Shown here piece after piece: positions 7,132-15,727 of a stretch of DNA of 64,000 nucleotides (position 1 is its first letter; each line of letters opens with the position of its first letter). The position numbers and the translations under genes are program-made. This DNA is from Streptomyces sp. NRRL F-6492 (GTDB lineage: Bacteria > Actinomycetota > Actinomycetes > Streptomycetales > Streptomycetaceae), in NCBI RefSeq assembly GCF_001280125.1, contig NZ_LGEG01000171.1, positions 1-64,000 of the forward strand, in the 5' to 3' direction. The notes beneath the pieces were generated by a model. That model searched no databases and was not told the DNA's origin. It was given only the letters and a program-made list of their open reading frames with translations.

Positions 7132-8622
7132 ATGGTCCAGGGATTTTCCAGGGAACCGGGGACCCACGGTCCCCTCACCGAGGTCGCGCCGGAGGGGATC
7201 CGGCGGATCACCCTCTGGGCGACCGCGATCGCGCTGGGCGGCTTCCTGTTCGGCTTCGACACCGGCGTCGTCTCCGGCGCGCTGCTGTACATCAAGAAGG
7301 ACTTCGACCTCAACTCCTTCGAACAGGGCAGCGTGGTCAGCGTCCTGCTCATCGGCGCCGTGGTCGGCGCCACCTCGGCGGGCCGCCTCGCCGACCGGTT
7401 CGGCCGGCGCAAGGCCCTGCGCCTCATCGGGATCGTGTTCGTCGTCGGCACCGCGATCGCGGCCCTGGCGAACGGCTACCCGACCCTCATGGCGGGCCGG
7501 ATCGTCCTCGGCCTGTCCGTCGGCGCCGCCTCCGCGACGGTGCCGGTCTACCTCTCGGAGATCTCGCCGACGAGGATCCGCGGCCGGCTGCTCACCATGA
7601 ACCAGCTCATGATCACCGTCGGCATCCTCGTCGCGTACCTCGTCAACCTCGTCTTCGCGAGCAGCGAGGCGTGGCGGGCGATGTTCGCCGTCGGGGCGGT
7701 CCCCGCCCTGCTCATGATCGCCGCCACGCTGTGGCTGCTGCCCGAGTCCCCGCAGTGGCTGATCGCCCACGGGCAGGAGGACGTGGCCCGCCGGGGGATC
7801 GCCGCCCTGACCGACGGGGCGACGGCCGACGAGCTGATCCGGCGGGCCCGGCAGCGCACGGCCGAGGACCGCGAGAAGCAGAAGCGCAACGAGGCGGCGG
7901 GCGGGAAGGGGACCCGGCGGCTGCTGGCCCCCGACGTGCGGCCGGCCCTGGTCGTCGGACTCACCCTGGCGGCCGTGCAGCAGTTCGCCGGCATCAACAC
8001 GATCATCTACTACGCGCCGACCATCATCCAGCAGACCGGGCTCGACGCCTCGAACGCCATCCTCTACTCGGTCTTCATCGGCCTCATCAACCTCGTCATG
8101 ACCCTGGTGGCGATCAGACTGGTGGACCGGGTGGGACGACGGCCCATGGTCCTCGTCTCGCTCGGCCTGATGGCGGTCTCGATCTTCATGCTGGGACTCG
8201 CGTTCGTCGTGGGCATGAACTCGGAGCTGACCCTGGTGTTCATGGTGATCTACATCGCCGCCTTCGCGGGCGGCCTCGGACCCGTCTTCTGGACGCTGAT
8301 CGGCGAGATCTTCCCGCCGTCCGTCCGGGCCGAGGGATCGAGCCTCTCCACCGCCGTCAACTGGGTGTCCAACTTCGTCGTCAGCCTCGCCTTCCTGCCC
8401 CTGGCCAACCTCATCGGCCAGGGCGAGACCTTCTGGATCTTCGCGGGAATCTGTCTGTTCGCGTTCCTCTTCGTCAGCCGGTACCTGCCCGAGACCCGCG
8501 GCCGCGACCCCGAACAGATCGAGGCGGCCCTCGACGCCCGCTTCCGGCACCGGCCCGACCGCCCCGACCACCCCGACGGCCCCCGGAAGACGGCATCCCC
8601 GCAGAAAGGACGCTCGCGATGA
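7132..8622 (+). CDS. Sugar-porter-family MFS transporter
   Basis: A 496-residue permease of the major facilitator superfamily, sugar porter branch, with 12 predicted helices. Signatures in order: FLFGFDTGVVSGALLYIKKD in helix 1, GRLADRFGRRKAL after helix 2, PESPQWLIAHG before the central loop, QQFAGINTIIYYAPTI in helix 7, RLVDRVGRRP after helix 8, GPVFWTLIGEIFPPSVRAEG in helix 10, and a C-terminal LPETRGRDPEQIEA. These mark proton-coupled uptake of a hexose, pentose or polyol. ATG at 7132 has GAGGG six bases upstream; an earlier start at 7051 would add a basic non-family tail. The stop overlaps the start of zwf (ATGA), so import and the first pentose-phosphate step appear coupled. Confidence 0.9.
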   Translation: MVQGFSREPGTHGPLTEVAPEGIRRITLWATAIALGGFLFGFDTGVVSGALLYIKKDFDLNSFEQGSVVSVLLIGAVVGATSAGRLADRFGRRKALRLIGIVFVVGTAIAALANGYPTLMAGRIVLGLSVGAASATVPVYLSEISPTRIRGRLLTMNQLMITVGILVAYLVNLVFASSEAWRAMFAVGAVPALLMIAATLWLLPESPQWLIAHGQEDVARRGIAALTDGATADELIRRARQRTAEDREKQKRNEAAGGKGTRRLLAPDVRPALVVGLTLAAVQQFAGINTIIYYAPTIIQQTGLDASNAILYSVFIGLINLVMTLVAIRLVDRVGRRPMVLVSLGLMAVSIFMLGLAFVVGMNSELTLVFMVIYIAAFAGGLGPVFWTLIGEIFPPSVRAEGSSLSTAVNWVSNFVVSLAFLPLANLIGQGETFWIFAGICLFAFLFVSRYLPETRGRDPEQIEAALDARFRHRPDRPDHPDGPRKTASPQKGRSR

Positions 8623-10049
8623 GCGACACCCTCCTCAGCCCCGACGACCTCGAAACGGCCGACGCCCTCGTCCTCTTCGGCATCACCGGCGACCTCGCCA
8701 AGAAGATGCTGCTGCCCGCCCTCTACCGGCTCACCGAGGACGGCCGGCTCACCGTCCCCGTCATCGGCGTGGCCGCCGGCGACTGGGACGACGAGGCGCT
8801 GCGCCGGCACGCCCGGGAGGCGGTCGCCGCCGCCGTCCCCGACCTCGACGAGGAGGTCTTCGCCCGGCTCGCGGCGAACCTGTCCGTCGTCACGGGCGAC
8901 TTCACCGACGGGGCCACCTTCGACCGGCTCCGCGAGGCCGTCGCCGGACACGGCTTCGTCGCCCACTACCTGGCGATCCCGCCGTCCCTGTTCACCACCG
9001 TCGCCCGCGCCCTCGCCGAGGCCGGCCTGAACCGCGACGCCCGCCTGGTGGTCGAGAAGCCGTTCGGACACGACCTGGACTCCGCGCGCGAGCTCCAGGA
9101 GGAGCTGGGCGCCTGCTTCGACGACCGCCACCTGCTGCGGGTCGACCACTTCCTCGGCAACAGCGCCGTGGAGAGCCTGATGGTCGCCCGCTTCGCCAAC
9201 ACCCTCCTCGCCCCGATCTGGCACCGCTCCTACGTCGACAACGTCCAGATCACCCTCGCCGAGGACTTCGACGTCGCCGACCGCGGCTCCTTCTACGACG
9301 CCGTGGGCTGCCTGCGCGACGTCGTCCAGAACCACCTGCTCCAGGTCCTCGCCTTCCTCGCGATGGACCCGCCCAGCGTCTCCAACGCCCACGCCCAGGG
9401 CCTGGAGAAGTGGCGGGTCCTGCACGCCGCCCGCACCATGGAGCCCGCCGCCACCGTACGCGGCCAGTACGAGGGCTACCTCGACGTCGAGGGGGTGAAA
9501 CCGGACTCCACCACCGAGACGTACTTCGCCACCCGCCTGTTCATCGACAACTGGCGCTGGGCCGGCGTCCCCTTCTACCTGCGCAGCGGCAAGGCGCTGG
9601 CCGTCACCGCCACCGAGGTGATCGTCCAGCTCCGCACCCCGCCGCTCGAACTCTTCGGCGACGACGCGGCGGAGACCCCGCCCAACCTCATCCGCTTCCG
9701 CATCGACGGCGACACCGGCATCCGGGCCGACCTGATGCTCCGCAAGCCCGAGGAGGGCGTGGAACGCCCGGTCACCGTGCCCATCGGCGTCGACTTCGCG
9801 AAGGTCCTGGGGCGTCAGGAACTGCCGTACGAGAACATCCTCAGGGGCGCCGTCGTCGGCGACCCCGAGGCCTTCGCCTTCTTCCCCACGATCCTGGAGT
9901 GCTGGCGGATCGTCGGACCCGTCCTCGACCCCGCCGAGCCGCCCCTGCCGTACGCCCCCGGCACCTGGGGCCCGGAAGCGGCCGACCGGCTCCCCGACCT
10001 GAGGCACTGGCACCAGCCGGGACGGCGCCTCTTCGAGGACGTCGTCTGA
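8619..10049 (+). CDS. zwf: Glucose-6-phosphate dehydrogenase paralogue lacking the active-site lysine
   Basis: A 476-residue G6PD-family protein; the enzyme oxidises glucose-6-phosphate to 6-phosphogluconolactone with NAD(P)+. The nucleotide-binding GITGDLAKKM lies at residues 21-30, EKPFG at 146-150 and RDVVQNHLLQ around the general base His239. In the substrate site the family consensus DHYLGK reads DHFLGN here: Asp176 and His177 are kept, but the lysine that contacts the phosphate and substrate is Asn181 (codon AAC). Activity may therefore be reduced or altered. AAGGA lies eight bases before the ATG, which overlaps the stop of the sugar permease. The FUSC gene follows after 52 bp. A standard Zwf may exist elsewhere in the genome. 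Confidence 0.85.
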   Translation: MSDTLLSPDDLETADALVLFGITGDLAKKMLLPALYRLTEDGRLTVPVIGVAAGDWDDEALRRHAREAVAAAVPDLDEEVFARLAANLSVVTGDFTDGATFDRLREAVAGHGFVAHYLAIPPSLFTTVARALAEAGLNRDARLVVEKPFGHDLDSARELQEELGACFDDRHLLRVDHFLGNSAVESLMVARFANTLLAPIWHRSYVDNVQITLAEDFDVADRGSFYDAVGCLRDVVQNHLLQVLAFLAMDPPSVSNAHAQGLEKWRVLHAARTMEPAATVRGQYEGYLDVEGVKPDSTTETYFATRLFIDNWRWAGVPFYLRSGKALAVTATEVIVQLRTPPLELFGDDAAETPPNLIRFRIDGDTGIRADLMLRKPEEGVERPVTVPIGVDFAKVLGRQELPYENILRGAVVGDPEAFAFFPTILECWRIVGPVLDPAEPPLPYAPGTWGPEAADRLPDLRHWHQPGRRLFEDVV

Positions 10050-10101
10050 CGGGCCGCCACCCCACGGGGGAGGCCGGCGGGAAACGGACGGAAGGGGGAC
10101 G

Positions 10102-11193
10102 ATGGCCAAGGTCCTGAGGCGCGTGGGGGACAACCTGTGGCCGGTGCTCCAGCAGGCCGTGGCCGCCGCCCTGTCCTGGTGGATCGCGGACGACCTCATC
10201 GACCACCACGTCCCCCTGTTCGCCCCGATCGCCACGCTCGTGGCCCTCAACACCCCCCTGGGCGGACGCGGCACCAACACGGTACGGGTGCTGGTCGGCG
10301 TCATCAGCGGCGTCGTCGTCGGACAGCTCGCCTTCACCCTCCTCGGCCACGGCGCCGTCACCGTCGGCGTGGCCGTGCTGTGCGCGCTCCTCGCCGCGCT
10401 CGTCCTCGACGGCCGGCGCATCACCATGGCCCAGGCCGCCGTCGGCGCCGTCATCTGCGTCGCCGCCGGACAGCAGGCCGGGACCGACCGCGTCCTGGAC
10501 GCCCTCGTCGGCGGCGCCGTCGCCCTCGTCTTCAGCCAGCTCCTCTTCCCCGTGCACCCCCTCACCCTGCTGAGGAAGGCCGAGTCCACCACCCTGTCCG
10601 GCCTGGCGGACGCCCTCGCCCTCACGGCGCGCGAGCTGGAGGCCACCGACGACGAACGGACCTCCCGCACCTGGGACGAGGTGCGCACGGTCTACACGCT
10701 CCTCGACGACCTGGGCCGGGCGCGCGCCGACAGCGTCGCCGTCGCCGGCCGCACCCTCCACCGGCGCACCGGCAGGGAACCCCTCACCCGGGAGACGGCC
10801 ACCGCGCTCCACCTCGACCTGCTCGGCAACAGCTGCTTCACCCTCGCCCGCCGCGCCCTCGCCCTGGACACCCGGCACCGCCAGGAGTTCGCCCCCACCC
10901 TGCGGGCCCTGTCGGGCGCCATGGACGCGCTCGCGGCGGCGCCCGGCAGCCGCGCGGTCCGCCGGCACGCGACCCGCCGGGCCCTCGACGCCGTCCGGGA
11001 CGCCCCGGACGCCGGACCCACCCCCACGGTCGCCGTGTGGGAGAACGTACGGCTGGTCGCCCAGGACGTCCTGGTCTTCGCGGGCGTCGACGCGGAGGAG
11101 GCCGAACGGGCCGTCCACGAGGGCGTCACCGAGGTCCCCGTCCCGGAACCGCCGCACCGCCACGCCCCGCGGACGCGCCGGCGCCGCCCGTGA
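10102..11193 (+). CDS. FUSC-family (aromatic acid exporter-like) membrane protein
   Basis: A 363-residue protein. Residues 10-155 hold about six tightly packed hydrophobic helices, including LFAPIATLVALNTPLGGRGT, RVLVGVISGVVVGQLAFTLL and VLDALVGGAVALVFSQLLFP. They are followed by a roughly 200-residue mostly helical soluble half rich in Arg and Glu. This is the FUSC/ArAE layout of AaeB- and YccS-like proteins, which export aromatic acids or are of unknown function. A GGGGGA site precedes ATG at 10102. It lies 52 bp behind zwf on the same strand, so it is probably the last gene of the permease-zwf operon. A strong hairpin follows at 11196. Confidence 0.8.
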   Translation: MAKVLRRVGDNLWPVLQQAVAAALSWWIADDLIDHHVPLFAPIATLVALNTPLGGRGTNTVRVLVGVISGVVVGQLAFTLLGHGAVTVGVAVLCALLAALVLDGRRITMAQAAVGAVICVAAGQQAGTDRVLDALVGGAVALVFSQLLFPVHPLTLLRKAESTTLSGLADALALTARELEATDDERTSRTWDEVRTVYTLLDDLGRARADSVAVAGRTLHRRTGREPLTRETATALHLDLLGNSCFTLARRALALDTRHRQEFAPTLRALSGAMDALAAAPGSRAVRRHATRRALDAVRDAPDAGPTPTVAVWENVRLVAQDVLVFAGVDAEEAERAVHEGVTEVPVPEPPHRHAPRTRRRRP

Positions 11194-11195
11194 CC

Positions 11196-11223
11196 GGGCG
11201 GGGAGGACCGGACCTCCCCGCCC
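11196..11223. terminator. Bidirectional hairpin between convergent genes
   Basis: GGGCGGGGAGG at 11196-11206 pairs perfectly with 11213-11223 across the loop ACCGGA. It lies immediately between the stop codons of the FUSC gene (11193) and the SpoIIE-type gene (11225). Confidence 0.7.
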
Positions 11224-11224
11224 G

Positions 11225-13594
11225 CTACCGCTCCGCGTCCGCGCCGTCCGGGATCTCCTGCTCCGCCCAGATCGTCTTGCCGTGCCGCGTGTAGCGGCAG
11301 CCCCACCGGGTCGTGAGCTGCGCGACCAGGTACAGGCCCCGGCCGCCCTCGTCGGTGAGCAGGGCGCGGCGCATGCGGGGCTGGGTGGCGCTCGGGTCGG
11401 AGACCTCGCAGACCAGACGGCCCGCCCGGATCAGACGCACCTCGACCGGACCGCCGGCGTAACGGATCGCGTTGGTGACCAGCTCGCTCAGGACGAGCTC
11501 GGTGGTGAAGGCCAGTTCCGTGAGCCCCCAGTCGTCCAGCTGCCGCGCCGCGGCCCCGCGCACCTCGGCCACGGCGGCCGGATCGGCGGCCACCGGCCAG
11601 ACGACGTGATCGTACGACGGCACCGCGCGGGTACGGGCGAGCAGCAGGGTGATGTCGTCGGTGAGGTGGTGCGCGGGACGGCCGGCGACGATCTCGCGGC
11701 CGAGCCGCCGCAGCGGCGTGTCGAAGACGCCCGGCTCCGCGAGACGGCGGGCCAGGTCGGCCATGCCCTCGTCGACGTCGCGCTCCCGGCTCTCGATCAG
11801 GCCGTCGGTGTAGAGGGCGAGGATGCTCCCCGGCTCCACGTCGACCTCGGCGATCTCGAAGGGCAGCCCGCTCACGCCCAGGGGCGGCCCGGGGTTCACG
11901 GGGACGAACGAGACGGTCCCGTCCGGGGCCGCCACGGCCGGCGGCGGATGCCCGGCGGAGGCCATGGCGAGCCGCCGGGACACCGGGTCGTAGATCGCGT
12001 ACAGACAGGTCGCGCCGATCGGGTCGGTCCGGGGCCGGGCGGGCCCCGTCGCGTCGTCGGACTCGTCGCTCCCGTCGGTCTCCACGCCGAGCTGGGAGAC
12101 CAGGTCGTCGAGGTGCACGAGCAGCTCGTCCGGCTCCAGGTCGAGGTCGGCGAGGGTGCGCACCGCGGTCCGCAGCCGCCCCATCATCGCCGTGGCCGAG
12201 AGGCCGTGGCCGACGACGTCACCGGCGACCAGGGCGACCCGGGCGGACGAGAGCGGGATGACGTCGAACCAGTCGCCGCCGACGCCGGTCCCGGTGTCGG
12301 CGGGCAGATAGACCCCGGCGGTGGTCACGGCGACGTTCTCGGCCTCCGAGGGCGGCAGCAGACTGCGCTGGAGCCCCACCGAGGCGCGGTGCTCGCGGGT
12401 GTAGCGGCGGGCGTTGTCCAGGGCGAGCGCGGCATGGCCGGCGATCTCGTGCAGCAGATGCAGGTCGGCCGCCTCGTACGGCGGTTTCCCGGCGTCGCGG
12501 TGGACGGTCATGCGCCCGAGGACGCTGCCCCGGGCGCGCAGCGCGACGGTCATGGAGGTGAGCGGGTCGGCCGGCTTCGCGGGGGCGTCGGGCCTGGCCA
12601 GGACGACGTGGTCGAGGGGGGCCTCCGCCGTCCTGTGCCCGGCCACGGCGGTCCGGCGCAGCGGCATGCTGCCGTCCGGGCCGGGCGTGGGCTCCTCGCC
12701 GGTGAACACCTCCTCCGCGATCTCCACCACGGCGAGGTCGCCCACCGCCGGCACCAGCGCCGCCGCCAGGTCCTCGGCGGTGCCGACGACCGACAGCGAG
12801 CCGCCGACGGCCGCGGTCACGCGGTGCAGCACGGACAGGCGCTCGCTGGTCCTGCGCAGCTCGGTGACGTCCGTGAACAGCGCGGTCACCCCGAACACCT
12901 GCCCGTCGGGCGCCTGCAGCCGGAACGCCGAGATGGCCATCACCGCCCCGCCCCCGGGCTCCTGGAGGGTGCGGACCGTCTGCTCCGCCCGCACGAGCGG
13001 CAGCCCCGTCCGCAGCACCTCGTGCAGCTGCCGCTCGATGGCCGCCGCGTCCTGCGGGTACAGGAAGTCCATGAGCCGCCGGCCCCGCAGGTCCGGCGCG
13101 AGCCCGGTGTACGGGAGGAGGTGGGTGTTGGTCCTGACCAGGCGCAGGTCCAGGTCGAAGACGGCCAGGCCGAGCCGGTCCTGGAGGAACAGCTCCGTGG
13201 TGAACGCCTGGTCCTGCCGCCACCGGGCCGCCGTCCCCTCCGGGGCCGCGAGGACGAAGTACCGGGACGACCCGGCGCACGCGCCGGAGTCCGTGAGCGG
13301 CAGGACCTGGAAGTCGACCCTCAGCTCCCCGCCGCCGCCCGTGAGCACCTCGGCCACACCGGACCAGGCTTCCGGCCTCCCGCCGGGCGGCGGGGAACTC
13401 CGGGTGCCCGGGTCCTTGAGCAGGTCTCCGATGTGCCGCCCGCAGGCCCTCTCGGCGGACAGGGAGAGCAGCTCCTCCGCCGCGCGCGTCCACCCGATGA
13501 TCCGGCCCCCGGCGTCGAGCAGCGCGCCCGCGGCCTCACCGGCGAAGGGCAGCCCCCGGTACTCCGGTGCGAAGGGCGGGATCTCGTCGTCCAC
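11225..13594 (-). CDS. PAS-GAF-SpoIIE phosphatase with C-terminal HATPase_c domain
   Basis: A 789-residue cytosolic signalling protein. A PAS-like region covers residues about 15-250 (including FLYPQDAAAIERQLHEVLRT), a GAF-like region about 260-395, and a PP2C-type SpoIIE phosphatase about 400-630. The phosphatase motifs GGDWFDV, GDVVGHGLSATAMMGRLRTA, SAGHPPP, LYTDGLIESRERD and DDITLLL supply the metal ligands. A GHKL ATPase of the RsbW type covers about 655-780, with ELVTNAIRYAGG and DEGGRGLYLV. Such multidomain proteins control anti-anti-sigma factors and stress or development sigma factors in Streptomyces. The start is ambiguous: GTG at 13594 has GGGAGG about 11 bases upstream, while ATG at 13627 would add 11 residues. 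Its output partner is not in the window. Confidence 0.88.
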   Translation of the reverse strand: MDDEIPPFAPEYRGLPFAGEAAGALLDAGGRIIGWTRAAEELLSLSAERACGRHIGDLLKDPGTRSSPPPGGRPEAWSGVAEVLTGGGGELRVDFQVLPLTDSGACAGSSRYFVLAAPEGTAARWRQDQAFTTELFLQDRLGLAVFDLDLRLVRTNTHLLPYTGLAPDLRGRRLMDFLYPQDAAAIERQLHEVLRTGLPLVRAEQTVRTLQEPGGGAVMAISAFRLQAPDGQVFGVTALFTDVTELRRTSERLSVLHRVTAAVGGSLSVVGTAEDLAAALVPAVGDLAVVEIAEEVFTGEEPTPGPDGSMPLRRTAVAGHRTAEAPLDHVVLARPDAPAKPADPLTSMTVALRARGSVLGRMTVHRDAGKPPYEAADLHLLHEIAGHAALALDNARRYTREHRASVGLQRSLLPPSEAENVAVTTAGVYLPADTGTGVGGDWFDVIPLSSARVALVAGDVVGHGLSATAMMGRLRTAVRTLADLDLEPDELLVHLDDLVSQLGVETDGSDESDDATGPARPRTDPIGATCLYAIYDPVSRRLAMASAGHPPPAVAAPDGTVSFVPVNPGPPLGVSGLPFEIAEVDVEPGSILALYTDGLIESRERDVDEGMADLARRLAEPGVFDTPLRRLGREIVAGRPAHHLTDDITLLLARTRAVPSYDHVVWPVAADPAAVAEVRGAAARQLDDWGLTELAFTTELVLSELVTNAIRYAGGPVEVRLIRAGRLVCEVSDPSATQPRMRRALLTDEGGRGLYLVAQLTTRWGCRYTRHGKTIWAEQEIPDGADAER

Positions 13595-13716
13595 CTCGCG
13601 CTCTGCCTCCCTCACACGACACGGCATCCCCGCGCGGGCTCACCTTGAGCGTTTCCTCCATGTCACACCGGGCCCCCCGCTGCGCGAGGCCGGACCTCCA
13701 TCATCCCTCCGCGCGC

Positions 13717-13754
13717 CCCGCCCGCCAGTCGACCGGACCCGTCCGGCGGGCGGG
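13717..13754 (-). terminator. Hairpin after the Gly/Asp-tailed gene
   Basis: CCCGCCCGCC at 13717-13726 pairs with 13745-13754 across an 18-base loop, directly after the stop codon of the minus-strand gene at 13757. It may separate that gene from the SpoIIE-type gene downstream. Confidence 0.45.
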
Positions 13755-13756
13755 CC

Positions 13757-14818
13757 CTAGTCCCCGCCCCCGCCCCCGCCGTCACCGCCGCCGTCGCTCC
13801 CGCCGGAGTCCCCGCTGCCGCCGTCGCCGCCGTCCGAGCCCCAGCCGTCGTTGCCGCCGGGTTCGTTGTCCTCGCGCCCGCCGCCGAGGTTGCTGTACCA
13901 GGGGCGGTCCCAGCACGCGTCGACGACGATCGGCTCGCCCCCGTCCGCCGGGGCCCGCCGCGACCGGAACCGGGCCGAGCCCGTCGTGTCCCCGAGGCCG
14001 AAGGCGGTGGCGAAGGCGTGGGCCACGGCGGCGTCCAGCGGGTCGGAGGTCTCGTACCGCACCGGGGCGAGCGGCAGCAGGACCGTGCCCGGCGCGAGCA
14101 CCGGCCGGGGCGGGAGCCGGGTCAGCAGCGCGACGGGCCGCCCGTCGCGCAGCAGCCGGGAACTGCCCGAGTTCTCCCGCCGCAGCGCCCAGTGCTGCCC
14201 GGGGAGCCACATCTCCACCGAGCTCTTTGACCTGCGCGGCTTCTTGGTGAGGACGAGCCTCGCCGCGGTGTCGCCGACGGTCAGGGACAGGCCCTTGGCC
14301 GGGTCGGGGGAGTCGGCCCGGAAGCCGTGGGGCGCCCGGAGCCGTACGACGGGGGCGTGCGCGCCGAACACGTCCACGCGCACCAGGCGCCGGTCCACGG
14401 CGACGCCGACCGGCCCGGCGGGCCCCTCCGCGTACCGCCGCGCCATCCACAGCGGTACGTCCTCGGCCCGGGCCCGGGCCGCCAGCCCGGCCACCCGCTC
14501 CGGCCCGCCGCACCGCCGTACCGCCAGCTCGCCCAGGGCGCGGGCGAACGCGGCGGCCCGGCGCGCCCTCACCGGCGTGCTGGTGCCGGTGACGCGGGTC
14601 ACGGGGACCACGCCGGGCCCCTCCGGCAGCCCCTCCAAGGACCGTTCCGCACCGCCGCCCCCGAGCCACCGGCCGCGCAGGAAGGCCTCGGCCATGGCGG
14701 CGAGGTTCAGCTCCTCCGGGGGCGTCGTCCTGCCGCCCCTGCGCAGGCCGTCCTCGGACAGCCCGACGGTCCGCGCCAGCGGATTCCACGACTGCTCGTC
14801 ATAGAGCGCCTCGCCCAC
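13757..14818 (-). CDS. Unknown protein with Gly/Asp/Ser-rich tail
   Basis: A 353-residue soluble protein that I do not recognise. The body (about 1-300) contains repeated beta-like stretches such as VGVAVDRRLVRVDVFGAHAP and SSVEMWLPGQHWALRRENSG, and ends with VVDACWDRPWYSNLGGG. The last 45 residues are almost only Gly, Asp and Ser (for example GGDGGSGDSGGSDGGGDGG), a disordered acidic tail. There is no signal peptide and no membrane helix. GTG at 14818 has GGGGGGAG five bases upstream, a strong ribosome site that supports a real gene. It is co-directional with the SpoIIE-type gene, but a hairpin lies between them. Confidence 0.7.
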   Translation of the reverse strand: MGEALYDEQSWNPLARTVGLSEDGLRRGGRTTPPEELNLAAMAEAFLRGRWLGGGGAERSLEGLPEGPGVVPVTRVTGTSTPVRARRAAAFARALGELAVRRCGGPERVAGLAARARAEDVPLWMARRYAEGPAGPVGVAVDRRLVRVDVFGAHAPVVRLRAPHGFRADSPDPAKGLSLTVGDTAARLVLTKKPRRSKSSVEMWLPGQHWALRRENSGSSRLLRDGRPVALLTRLPPRPVLAPGTVLLPLAPVRYETSDPLDAAVAHAFATAFGLGDTTGSARFRSRRAPADGGEPIVVDACWDRPWYSNLGGGREDNEPGGNDGWGSDGGDGGSGDSGGSDGGGDGGGGGGD

Positions 14819-14875
14819 GACAACTCCCCCCGTACGCCTGTTGTCCGACCGAGGCTACCGGCAGGGGGGAAGGCC

Positions 14876-15130
14876 CTAGAGGCGCTTCGCGCTGCGCAGG
14901 GTCTTGGCGTAGTAGCCGTTGCCGTCGAGCCGGGAGACGCCGCCGATGTCGCCGATGGTGGGGCCGTTGACCTCCTCGCGGCTGGAGACGAAGATCAGGT
15001 GCCCCCCGGTGTCGTGGCCGAGGACCATGCCGACGTGGTCGAGGCGCTGCCCGGTCCGCGCGTCGAGCTTGAAGAAGACGAGGTCGCCCGGCCGGGTGAG
15101 TGTGGCGGCCGGCGGGCGGCATGCGTCGAC
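14876..15130 (-). pseudogene. C-terminal fragment of an NlpC/P60 peptidoglycan hydrolase
   Basis: The minus-strand frame ending at 14876 reads RPGDLVFFKLDARTGQRLDH, then VGMVLGHDTGGHLIFVSSRE and GVSRLDGNGYYAKTLRSAKR. This is the second half of an NlpC/P60 domain, keeping the conserved Pro-Gly-Asp-Leu and the catalytic His of DHVGM. The catalytic Cys (the DCSGL motif) and everything N-terminal to it, including any signal peptide, are missing: similarity ends at about 15,120, and beyond it the opposite strand begins to encode an AlkA-like remnant. The stop codon is intact. Without the cysteine it cannot be an active endopeptidase. Confidence 0.7.
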
Positions 15131-15134
15131 CCCG

Positions 15135-15650
15135 ATGGTCACCACCGAGGAGGCGTACCGCGCCTGCCGCCGCCTGCTCCTTCAGTACGGCGAACCGGCC
15201 CCGGGCACGCCCGGCACCCTCCCCGGCCACGGCCGCCCCGGCCGACCGGGCTGCCTCGCCCCCTACGTCATGCCCGATCCCCGTACCCGGGCCGCATCCC
15301 CTCCCGGGACTGGCACGAAGCCGGCGTCGACCAGAAGCGATCCGGCACGATCGTGCCCGCTGCCCGCGTGGTCCCCCGCCTCGAAGAGGTCACCGCCCGT
15401 CCGGAGCCGATCCCCGGCATCGGCCCCTGGACCTCCACCGGAATCCTCCAGCGCAGCAATGGCACCGCCGACGCCGTCACCGCCGGAGACCTTCATCTCC
15501 CCGGGGTCATCGGCTGCGCCCTCGCCGGCAATCGCGACGCCGACGATGTCGGGATGCTGTCCCTCCTCGCCCCGTACGGGGCCGGCGCCGCCGCGCATGC
15601 GCCGTACGGGCATCGGGTGGCTCCGGGGACCGGGGCACCCGGACCGAAAG
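15135..15650 (+). pseudogene. Frameshifted C-terminal part of an AlkA-like DNA-3-methyladenine glycosylase
   Basis: Two plus-strand frames together give the C-terminal half of the actinobacterial AlkA-like HhH-GPD glycosylase. The first frame gives TEEAYRACRRLLLQYGEPAP from 15141. After a frameshift near 15,280 the second gives RIPSRDWHEAGVDQKRSGTI, AARVVPRLEEV, PIPGIGPWTSTGILQRSNGT (the helix-hairpin-helix), ADAVTAGDLHLPGVIGCALA and DDVGMLSLLAPYG to about 15,620. The catalytic Asp of the GD motif is still present, but the frame is broken, the stretch before IPGIGPW is shortened, and the N-terminal half is absent. The 5' end abuts the NlpC/P60 fragment on the other strand, pointing to a single deletion between two divergent genes. 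Confidence 0.7.
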
Positions 15651-15656
15651 GGGGAA

Positions 15657-15698
15657 CGGGCCCCGCCCGAAACCGAAACCGGTTTCGAACGGGGCCCG
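15657..15698. terminator. Hairpin downstream of the DNRLRE gene
   Basis: CGGGCCCCG at 15657-15665 pairs with 15690-15698. The loop itself contains AACCGGTTTCG-type self-complementary sequence. It lies 30 bases past the stop codon of the minus-strand gene at 15728. Confidence 0.6.
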
Positions 15699-15727
15699 CC
15701 CTCCGTGCTCGTCCTGTGGGAGCCGCG

